Shown in pieces: positions 1 through 5,548 of a stretch of 5,944 nt of DNA. A program made the translations under genes and the position numbers. The notes below the pieces were generated by a model. The model searched no databases and was not told the origin of the DNA. It saw only the letters and a program-made list of their open reading frames with translations. This DNA comes from Desulfobacterales bacterium. GTDB taxonomy: Bacteria > Desulfobacterota > Desulfobacteria > Desulfobacterales > Desulfosalsimonadaceae. Positions within the stretch are counted from its first letter, which is position 1; every line of letters starts with the position of its first letter. Location: NCBI GenBank assembly GCA_007127175.1, contig SKZX01000200.1:1-5944 (forward strand), in the 5' to 3' direction.

Positions 1-2
1 AG

Positions 3-956
3 AAAAAGCCGATTTTCCTGCTCAATGAATCGGCGGCGCGCCGGGCGACGTTTTTCGCATCATCCTCCGATACGATAAAGCTCATTGAGATGCAGAACCT
101 TCACCGGCGAAATGTGCAGGAGGCAAAAACCCGGGAAAGTGAGTTGGTCCGCCGTGAAATGGAACTCGATGCCCGCCTTGAGAAACTGGCGCCCATTGAC
201 GGCCTGGGGTGCCGCATCGACAAGGCCTGCGCCCTGCACAGGGATATTTCCGACAATATTGAAGCTGCATATGGACTGGCGGCAACAATCGGACGTTTTG
301 AAAAGGCCAATGACGCTGTTTCCATGCATGCGGCCATGGCCGATGCAGCCGCAGGCCTGAACGCCCCGCCGTCGTTTTTTCCCGTCGACGCCCTTTCGCA
401 GCTGATCGGAAGGATTGAGCATGCCCATGGCGCCATTCGTGTCGAGCACCGCAGGCAAACAGTCTTGATCGCCGCTGACCCGCCCCCGGACCTTTTCGAT
501 ACCGCTGGGGTTGGCGGCCTGATTGACCGGATCGGGGCGCTGGAAATGCACGCGGATCGATGCCGGGCAGAAATCGCGCCCTGCCGCCGGCTGGTCCCGG
601 TCCCGGCGATGGCAGACATTTCATTGCTGCGTGCCCTGGTGCGCCGGGTCGGTCAGGCGCTCAAAGATGCCGAGCATTTCCGGGGCAGCGCCGCCGTGCT
701 CACCCGCCTGGCTTTGCCGCCGCTCATGATTGATGCGTCATGGCTGCGCGTGCACATTGAAAAAATGGCATCCGCGCTTGAGACGTGTGAAAAGCGGCAA
801 GCGGATTTGCAGCGGATCCATCAGGAAATTGACGCGGCCGGGGAAACTCTTGAGCGGTTTATCGAAAAGGAGGGCATCTGCCCCACCTGCGGGCAGGAAA
901 TGGATCCGGCGCATTTTATCGGCATGACCCCCCTGGTTGCCGGGAGAAAGCAATGA
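3..956 (+). CDS. Rad50/SbcC-like ATPase, N-terminal half ending at a zinc hook (5' partial)
   Basis: The frame is open from the left edge, so the start lies outside; 317 residues are visible. The first ATG in frame (position 90) is internal, because clearly coding sequence precedes it (FFASSSDTIKLIEMQNLHRR). Reading order: end of a globular part, a charged helix (about 90-190), a helical region with a 39-residue periodic pattern (about 276-786), another charged helix, and near the C-terminus CPTCGQ (879-896), the CxxC zinc hook by which Rad50 arms dimerise through Zn. The chain stops 21 residues after the second Cys, so the returning coiled coil and second ATPase lobe of a normal Rad50 are missing; matching parts occur two and three genes downstream. 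The Walker A P-loop expected in a Rad50 N-lobe must be upstream and is not visible. The stop overlaps the start of the nuclease gene (ATGA). The expected role is tethering and ATP-dependent gating of the Mre11 nuclease in DNA-end processing. Family assignment is fairly sure; the split-half reading is inference. Confidence 0.8.
   Translation, partial: KKPIFLLNESAARRATFFASSSDTIKLIEMQNLHRRNVQEAKTRESELVRREMELDARLEKLAPIDGLGCRIDKACALHRDISDNIEAAYGLAATIGRFEKANDAVSMHAAMADAAAGLNAPPSFFPVDALSQLIGRIEHAHGAIRVEHRRQTVLIAADPPPDLFDTAGVGGLIDRIGALEMHADRCRAEIAPCRRLVPVPAMADISLLRALVRRVGQALKDAEHFRGSAAVLTRLALPPLMIDASWLRVHIEKMASALETCEKRQADLQRIHQEIDAAGETLERFIEKEGICPTCGQEMDPAHFIGMTPLVAGRKQ
276..786 (+). repeat. Degenerate 39-residue protein repeats in the Rad50-like arm
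   Basis: Within the first gene a pattern of roughly 'PP, short spacer, D, L-x-x-L-I-x-R-I-E-x-A' recurs. The hydrophobic cores TIGRFEKA, LIGRIEHA, LIDRIGAL, ALVRRVGQ and VHIEKMAS recur at a step of 39 residues (117 bp), mostly preceded by a proline-containing break (APPSFF, DPPPDL, VPVPAM, LPPLMI). Only the protein pattern repeats; the DNA has diverged, so these are old repeats and not a recent tandem duplication. A likely reading is a series of helix-break-helix units that make the arm a jointed rod and not a continuous coiled coil. Confidence 0.6.
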
Positions 957-1915
957 ATCTCATTCATGCGTCACGGGCCTACGACGGGCTGCTCATCATC
1001 GGGGACCCGCACCTGGAGGCCCGTGTGCCCGGGTTCCGGAAGGATGATTACCCAGCGGTGATCCTGGGCAAGCTCAAATGGGCCTTGGACTATGCGGCAG
1101 CCCACACCCTTCTGCCCCTGGTGACCGGCGATATTTTCAACCTTCCCAGAAACAATCCCAACTGGCTGCTTGTAACCGTGCTGCAGCTTTTTGAGCGGGA
1201 GATGTTTTTCGTTTACGGCAACCACGATGTTCATGAAAACCGGATCTCAACGGATGACAGCCTCGCCGTGATAGCGGAAGCGGGAAGGGGGCGACTTCTC
1301 GATGATGTCCTTGTTTCCGTAAATATGACAAACGGCCGGCAGGTAATTGTGGGCGGTTCTTCCTGGGGGACAGCCCTTCCGAAAAAGCTGGCGTTGCCAG
1401 TTGATGCAAATCCGCGTCCCTTTGTCGTGTGGCTGACCCATCATGACCTGAAGGTGCCGGGATATGAAGACAGGGGATATATCCGGCCGGTGGACCTGCC
1501 GGGCATTGATATGGTGGTAAACGGCCATATCCATCGGCGGCTCGGTGCTGTTCAAAAAGGAAACACCGTGTGGCTGACGCCGGGCAATATCGCCCGCAGG
1601 TCGAGAAGCGATGCGGCACGGTCGCATATCCCGGCCGTATTGCGCATTGACGGGCTCAGCGACCAAACATTCGCCCATCAGCACGTGGAAGTCCCCCACC
1701 AACCCTATGACGATGTTTTTCACGAGGCCGTCATCGAGGCGGGGGAAGAAGAACGCGGCAGTGTTTTCGTTGCCGGCCTGGCTGAGCTGCAGGCACGCAA
1801 AACACAGACGGGTGAAGGGTTGAAGGGGTTTCTGGAAAAGAACCTGGACCGTTTTGAAAAAGAGGTTGCCGATGAAATCAGAAAACTTGCCGGAAAGGTG
1901 ACGGAAAATGACTGA
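953..1915 (+). CDS. Mre11/SbcD-type metallophosphoesterase (DNA exo/endonuclease subunit)
   Basis: A complete 320-residue protein with all calcineurin-type phosphoesterase motifs in order: GDPHL (Asp18, His20), GDIFN (Asp60), GNHDVHE (Asn90, His91), THHD (His163/164) and GHIHRR (His192, His194), followed by TPGN. These residues bind the two catalytic metals (Mn in characterised Mre11/SbcD). The C-terminal 60 residues are charged and helical, where Mre11 proteins usually contact the Rad50 coiled-coil base. The length is near phage and bacterial minimal Mre11 size and shorter than SbcD (about 400). The ATG overlaps the preceding stop as ATGA, and GGGAG at 942-946 lies 6 nt upstream, giving both coupling and a good ribosome site. 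It sits between the two apparent halves of a Rad50, which strongly supports a Mre11 role over a generic phosphatase. Nuclease activity is inferred from the intact active site. Confidence 0.88.
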   Translation: MNLIHASRAYDGLLIIGDPHLEARVPGFRKDDYPAVILGKLKWALDYAAAHTLLPLVTGDIFNLPRNNPNWLLVTVLQLFEREMFFVYGNHDVHENRISTDDSLAVIAEAGRGRLLDDVLVSVNMTNGRQVIVGGSSWGTALPKKLALPVDANPRPFVVWLTHHDLKVPGYEDRGYIRPVDLPGIDMVVNGHIHRRLGAVQKGNTVWLTPGNIARRSRSDAARSHIPAVLRIDGLSDQTFAHQHVEVPHQPYDDVFHEAVIEAGEEERGSVFVAGLAELQARKTQTGEGLKGFLEKNLDRFEKEVADEIRKLAGKVTEND

Positions 1916-2204
1916 TCAGGGAAAAAAGACCAGGCAGACCATAGAATCGTTGACGGATCGCTACAACAAGCTGCACAGGCGCAGGATAGAGGCCGAAGCC
2001 AATCTCAATACCGCACTCAAGCAGCTTGAAGACCTGAAAAAGGAAGCCCTTGAAAAGTATGGCACCGATGATCTCGACGCCCTTAAAAAGAAGCTGGCGG
2101 AGATGGAGGCGGAAAACGAAAAGAAAAGGGCCGGCTACCAGGAATCCCTGGACCAGATCGAATCAGAGTTGAAGCGGGTGGAGGAAAAATACCAGCAATC
2201 CTGA
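1908..2204 (+). CDS. Small coiled-coil protein of the Mre11-Rad50-like operon
   Basis: A 98-residue, highly charged, almost wholly helical protein (rich in Lys, Glu, Leu, Gln) with heptad-like leucine spacing on both sides of a short break near KYGTDDLDAL (residues about 50-59). This looks like two coiled-coil helices joined by a turn, or one long helix with a kink. It has no Cys, so it supplies no second zinc hook. The start overlaps the nuclease gene by 8 bp, with AAGGTG (1895-1900) 7 nt upstream. Its stop is a lone TGA directly in frame with the next gene. I do not know a named family. The position between nuclease and ATPase C-lobe suggests it provides or braces the descending arm of the split Rad50, but a stand-alone accessory subunit is equally possible. 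Confidence 0.75.
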   Translation: MTDQGKKTRQTIESLTDRYNKLHRRRIEAEANLNTALKQLEDLKKEALEKYGTDDLDALKKKLAEMEAENEKKRAGYQESLDQIESELKRVEEKYQQS

Positions 2205-2225
2205 TTGGGGGCACGGGACAAAAGA

Positions 2226-2921
2226 ATGATTGAGCACAGAAAAAAACCGGATTCGCCCGAGCGTTTGAAAAACCGCCATACCCGATTGGCAGCGTTCAGG
2301 GACCAGGCGCAAAGGGATAGGGACCATACCCGCGCCGCCATCAAAGCGGTCCGGGAATATCTTGCGCTGTCCGGAAAGGTGAGCGCCGCGCTTGAAACCC
2401 TGAACCAGCAGCTCTTCAGGCGCCTGCTGGATTTGATCGAAGAAAAGCTCTCCATCGCCCTACAGGAGGTACTTGAGCAGCCAGTAGCGCTCAAGGCGGA
2501 CGTTGACTGGAAACGCAACGCCGCCTCGGTGGATTTCTGGGTGGAACGGGAAGGCAACCGGGAGGATATCCTCAAGGGGCAGGGGGGGTCGGTGGCCAAT
2601 ATTCTGTCCGTCGGCCTTCGCATGTTTGCGCTCACCACGCTGGACGAAGCCTTGCACAGGCGGTTTCTGGTTCTGGACGAGCAGGACTGCTGGCTTCACC
2701 CGGATCTTGTGCCCCGCCTGGTTAAAATCGTCCATGATGCCGGAAGCGCGCTCGGTTTTCAGGTGCTGATGATTTCCCACCATGATGCGGACGCATTCAG
2801 CCGATACGCGGACCGGGTATACCGGCTGGTACCCGGGGCCGAAGCCGGCGGCGTAACGGTTGAACGCGTCGATTTTCTCCCGATAGACATGGATGCGCAA
2901 GACCTGAACGCGCCGCCTTAA
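2226..2921 (+). CDS. Rad50/SbcC-like ABC ATPase, C-terminal lobe
   Basis: 231 residues from ATG 2226. A charged helix (about 10-85) leads into an ABC-ATPase C-lobe: signature-like GQGGSVAN (118-125, replacing SGGE), Walker B FLVLDEQD (147-154, Asp151 and catalytic Glu152) and H-loop MISHHD (183-188). No Walker A is present anywhere in the protein, so it cannot bind and hydrolyse ATP alone and must pair with an N-lobe, most simply the first gene of this operon. In SMC/Rad50 proteins the signature of one subunit completes the ATP site of the other. Start choice: a TTG at 2205 directly follows the previous stop and would add 7 residues, but GGAGG at 2180-2184 is about 20 nt away from it; ATG 2226 also lacks a good Shine-Dalgarno, so coupled re-initiation is likely. 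It ends 4 bp from a convergent gene. C-lobe assignment is confident; partnership is inferred. Confidence 0.83.
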   Translation: MIEHRKKPDSPERLKNRHTRLAAFRDQAQRDRDHTRAAIKAVREYLALSGKVSAALETLNQQLFRRLLDLIEEKLSIALQEVLEQPVALKADVDWKRNAASVDFWVEREGNREDILKGQGGSVANILSVGLRMFALTTLDEALHRRFLVLDEQDCWLHPDLVPRLVKIVHDAGSALGFQVLMISHHDADAFSRYADRVYRLVPGAEAGGVTVERVDFLPIDMDAQDLNAPP

Positions 2922-2925
2922 GGGC

Positions 2926-3294
2926 CTACCTTCCGGGAACGTATATGCGGGATTGCTCCTGCTGTTTTTCCCGCTGCTGCTGTTGCTGCGCTTTCTGCAG
3001 CTGTTCAATGGTCCTGTTGAGGGCTTTTCGCATGGCATGGGGAAACTCTTCGATGGCCGCTTCATAGGTTTTTGCCGCCAAGGCGGCCTGGAGCGGCAGG
3101 GGCCCTTCCGGCGTCATGAGCTGCGTGCTCGCATAAAAAACCGTTTCGCGGTCCGGATCATCGGAGCCGTCTATCTTTATGGGAACCAGCCTGCGGATGG
3201 AGGCCACTTTATGATCGGTAATGCCTTCTTCCCGGTAAAGATTGTTCTTGTCCACCGTAAAATCAATATTTGAAATATTTTCGTCATTTGTCAT
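2926..3294 (-). CDS. Conserved hypothetical small protein with Gln-rich C-terminus
   Basis: 122 residues, no signal peptide and no membrane segment, so probably cytosolic. The N-terminal two thirds (about 10-90) read as a compact soluble domain, with NIDFTVDKNNLYREEGITD, a basic strand ASIRRLVPIK and STQLMTPEGPLPLQAALAAKT as the most distinctive stretches. The last 30 residues are a helix and a Gln/Lys/Glu tail (QQQQQREKQQEQ). The start at 3294 is preferred over an upstream in-frame ATG at 3378, because AAAGGAGG (complement of 3303-3310) lies 8 nt before it. It faces the Rad50-like operon tail to tail with a 4-bp gap and follows the channel gene by 98 bp on the same strand. The sequence vaguely recalls small 'cytosolic protein' entries from delta-proteobacteria, but I cannot assign a function. 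Confidence 0.75.
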   Translation of the reverse strand: MTNDENISNIDFTVDKNNLYREEGITDHKVASIRRLVPIKIDGSDDPDRETVFYASTQLMTPEGPLPLQAALAAKTYEAAIEEFPHAMRKALNRTIEQLQKAQQQQQREKQQEQSRIYVPGR

Positions 3295-3302
3295 GGATTG
3301 TG

Positions 3303-3310
3303 CCTCCTTT
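3303..3310 (-). promoter_or_regulatory. Strong Shine-Dalgarno fixing the start at 3294
   Basis: Read on the minus strand this is AAAGGAGG, a nearly perfect anti-16S match, with an 8-nt spacer to the ATG at 3294-3292. It decides against the longer upstream start at 3378. Confidence 0.8.
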
Positions 3311-3320
3311 TGGTGTTTTT

Positions 3321-3366
3321 TTGGGCCGAATGGCAATGAAATGCCGATGACTGTAGCATTGCCCAA
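3321..3366 (-). other. Inverted repeat in the leader of the small Gln-rich protein gene
   Basis: TTGGGC (3321-3326) pairs with GCCCAA (3361-3366), and inside it GGCAATG (3332-3338) pairs with CATTGCC (3357-3363). The two pairings share the bases 3361-3363, so either they compete or a combined stem of about 10 bp with a bulge forms. On the minus strand it is followed by an A-run and not a T-run, so it is not a standard rho-independent terminator for the channel gene. It lies about 11 nt before the Shine-Dalgarno, so an mRNA leader structure is possible; chance is not excluded. Confidence 0.35.
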
Positions 3367-3392
3367 CCCATGAATCAAGGGATAAAAGGCTT

Positions 3393-5450
3393 CTATGGCG
3401 CCTGGGATGCGGCGGTCTTAATGTGAATGTCCCGCTGGGGGAACGGGATTTCAATGCCCTGTTCGGCCAGTCGTTTGAAAATGCTGAAGTACAAGGCGCT
3501 TCGAACCCTTCGACGGGCCGTATCCCTGACGTTGATCCAGAACAAAAGCTGGAAATCAATGGAGCTGTCGCCGAATCCCACAAAGCGGACCGCGGGCGGC
3601 TGCACCTTTTCAACCATGGGCTCTTCCTGGGCGGCTTCCAGCAGTATTTTTTCAACCACCTTGGGGTCTGCGTCATAGGAAACACCGACATTGAGGTCTA
3701 TGCGGATGAGCGGGGAGGACAGGGAATAGTTCACGATGGTATCGGAAATAAGGTTCGCATTGGGTATAAGGTATTCAATGTTGTCTCTCGTGCGTATCTT
3801 GGTGGCGCTCAGGTGAATATCCGTTACAACGCCTACGGTTTTGCCGATTTCGATCCAGTCGCCTTTCCGGATTCTCCCGCCGAATATGATGGAAAAACCG
3901 CTGATCACGTTCGCGGCCATGTTTTGAAGCCCGATGCCGATACCGATGCCGATGGCGCCTGCAAAAACAAGCAGAAAACGGAGATCCAGCCCGATCACCC
4001 GGAGGGCGGCGAGAAAACCGGCCGCCAGCATGAGATATTGCAGAAACGTGTTCAGGGCGTATCCAAGACCCGGGTCGACCCCAACGGCCGGGTAAACCTT
4101 GTAGTCCAGGTATGCCTGAACCATACGGGTGGCAAGAATAAATGTCAAAATGACGAGAAAAGCCTTGATGATGGTCCAGAACGTGATGCTTTTTTCAGCG
4201 ACCGTGAGAACCGGAAAAGACATGACCCGCTGGAGGGGGTCGAGGATGCCTATCATGTTCAGGACGACGATAATGGTGACGATAACGGTGAAATAGGTCA
4301 GAAGCCCCTTGAGGGAACGGATGAGCATGGCGGCTGTTTCGTCGGAGGGACTGATCCTGTCATTCCATTTTTTCAGCAGGTTCACGAGATAATGATGCAC
4401 CACCGCAATTATAACGATGGCAAGCACCGTTCCCCAGACGTTGAAAAGGACCACCCGGCCGAGCTGCCGATACCCGATGCACCACATCAGGGCCACGGCA
4501 AATGAAAAAAACAGGAGCGGGTAATAAAACTTCGACAGAAGGGATATGAAGGCCCGGTAGCTTTCATAGGGTCTTTCCGGTATCAAAGACAGGATGGCCT
4601 TTTTTTTCAGCAGCAGCAGGAAAATGACGACCGACAGGGTTACGGATATGGAAAAATGCACCAGGGCCAGAATATCCGCGCGGATATCAAACGCCTCGGC
4701 ACCCCAGAAAATGCCGGTTCCCAGGAGTACGGCGATCAGGGCGATCCGGCCGAGCCGGAAGATGGTTCGCCCGTAATCACCGGGATGGCCGAAAAGCTCG
4801 GTGATGAAAATTTCCTTCAGCGATCCGATGATGAGCGCTGCGATGAGCCACAGCCAGAGGAGTCGCCCGGCCAGGAGGAACCAGGGTGCATCATAACCGG
4901 TGAAGGCCATGGCCGCCCGGTGCATCCCGAACAGGAGAATGGGGATCAGCGCGGAAACGATCAGCTTCAGGCCCGAGTGAAAATAAGGGACAAATTGCTC
5001 GGGCATGGCCGTCAGAAAGGGTTGCACATTCTTTTCAACCCGGGCAAGGACCCTGTTTCTGAAAATAATGCTGTAGATGGCCGCAAATAAAAAGATAAAA
5101 ACGACAATGGAGCCGGCCGTTCCAATGACCCGGCTCTGTTCGATGAGCTCCCGGGAAAAATCGCCGACCTGTTCAAAAAACCAGCTTGGCAGATACTCTA
5201 TGGTCTGCCAGTCCCATTCGAGCGGTTCTCTTTCAAAAAGGGCGGCTGTCTGGTGCCTGAACGCTTCGGCGACCCGCTGGGTTTCAGTAACGACGCTCTC
5301 ATCGATGCCGGAAGGAAAGGTTATCTGGGGAGCGGTTTGGTTGTTTGTGGCGTCTTCTGGGTTAGCGGCGGCATTTGCTGCGGCAAAAAAAAGCAGCATC
5401 AGGACAAGGACGCAAATGGCCAGTCGCCCTGGATTTGTCGTGTTTCTCAA
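3393..5450 (-). CDS. MscS-family mechanosensitive ion channel, large multi-TM type
   Basis: About 685 residues. Domains (numbered from the TTG at 5459): N-terminal signal sequence (about 10-32, ending AAANAAA), periplasmic segment to about 110, then about eleven hydrophobic helices (near 111-133, 160-185, 192-213, 234-257, 262-284, 305-329, 335-360, 385-405, 427-446, 467-490, 492-525). The last is the pore helix, with the Gly/Ala pattern GAIGIGIGIGLQNMAANV. The cytoplasmic MscS beta domain (GRIRKGDWIEIG, TKIRTRD, YLIPNANLISDTIVNYS) and the alpha/beta domain ending GIEIPFPQRDIHI follow. It is far longer than E. coli MscS (286), in the range of YbdG/YnaI/MscK-like members. It should sit in the inner membrane and release solutes on hypo-osmotic shock. 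Start: no ATG before residue 21; TTG 5450 is chosen because AGAGGA (complement of 5460-5465) lies 9 nt upstream, while TTG 5459 directly abuts it. No link to the DNA-repair operon is apparent. Confidence 0.92.
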   Translation of the reverse strand: MRNTTNPGRLAICVLVLMLLFFAAANAAANPEDATNNQTAPQITFPSGIDESVVTETQRVAEAFRHQTAALFEREPLEWDWQTIEYLPSWFFEQVGDFSRELIEQSRVIGTAGSIVVFIFLFAAIYSIIFRNRVLARVEKNVQPFLTAMPEQFVPYFHSGLKLIVSALIPILLFGMHRAAMAFTGYDAPWFLLAGRLLWLWLIAALIIGSLKEIFITELFGHPGDYGRTIFRLGRIALIAVLLGTGIFWGAEAFDIRADILALVHFSISVTLSVVIFLLLLKKKAILSLIPERPYESYRAFISLLSKFYYPLLFFSFAVALMWCIGYRQLGRVVLFNVWGTVLAIVIIAVVHHYLVNLLKKWNDRISPSDETAAMLIRSLKGLLTYFTVIVTIIVVLNMIGILDPLQRVMSFPVLTVAEKSITFWTIIKAFLVILTFILATRMVQAYLDYKVYPAVGVDPGLGYALNTFLQYLMLAAGFLAALRVIGLDLRFLLVFAGAIGIGIGIGLQNMAANVISGFSIIFGGRIRKGDWIEIGKTVGVVTDIHLSATKIRTRDNIEYLIPNANLISDTIVNYSLSSPLIRIDLNVGVSYDADPKVVEKILLEAAQEEPMVEKVQPPAVRFVGFGDSSIDFQLLFWINVRDTARRRVRSALYFSIFKRLAEQGIEIPFPQRDIHIKTAASQAP

Positions 5451-5459
5451 TCCGATCAA

Positions 5460-5548
5460 TCCTCTGAAAAAATTGGGTTTCTTATATGGCCACCCTTATA
5501 CGCTGATACCTCGTGGCTTAGGGGAACCCTTGTTTCAGTACTGTTGTT
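5460..5548. other. Gap between the Rnk-like and channel genes; no clear signal
   Basis: This 89-bp gap holds the AGAGGA ribosome site of the channel gene (complement of 5460-5465). TATAAG occurs twice on the minus strand (near 5500 and 5485), which could be -10 elements, but neither has a TTGACA-like -35 at 17 bp. A 4-bp AGGG/CCCT stem at 5520-5530 is too weak to be a terminator. I see nothing else, so co-transcription with the upstream gene is possible. Confidence 0.4.

Noticed and set aside
60..624. Several open frames of 160-180 codons on the minus strand opposite gene 1
   Set aside because: They are GC-driven shadows with Pro/Arg/Ser-rich products and no family pattern; the + frame carries the zinc hook and periodic repeats.
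2202..2245. Selenocysteine insertion at the TGA between the coiled-coil and C-lobe genes
   Set aside because: No convincing stem-loop follows the TGA, and neither family is known for a selenocysteine; stop-restart is simpler.
2905..2945. Shared bidirectional terminator between the convergent genes
   Set aside because: Only 4 bp separate the stops and no GC-rich hairpin with a T-run could be found on either strand.
2950..3005. CTG/CAG-like triplet repeat
   Set aside because: It is the imperfect coding sequence of the Gln-rich tail with mixed codons, not a true DNA microsatellite.
2460..3065. Minus-strand frame of 201 codons spanning the ends of the C-lobe gene and the small gene
   Set aside because: It overlaps two genes with clear coding features and has no recognisable motif of its own.
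3295..3378. 28-residue N-terminal extension of the small Gln-rich protein (start at 3378)
   Set aside because: A near-perfect Shine-Dalgarno lies inside this stretch, 8 nt before the ATG at 3294, so the shorter start is far more likely.
3423..4505. Long open frame (360 codons) on the + strand opposite the channel gene
   Set aside because: It is the antisense shadow of the MscS coding sequence; its product has a biased, low-hydrophobic composition with no domain, while the minus strand encodes clear MscS motifs.
4672..4687. Perfect 16-bp palindrome ATATCCGCGCGGATAT
   Set aside because: It lies inside the channel coding sequence and follows from codons for Asp-Ile-Arg-Ala-Asp-Ile; an internal operator is not supported.
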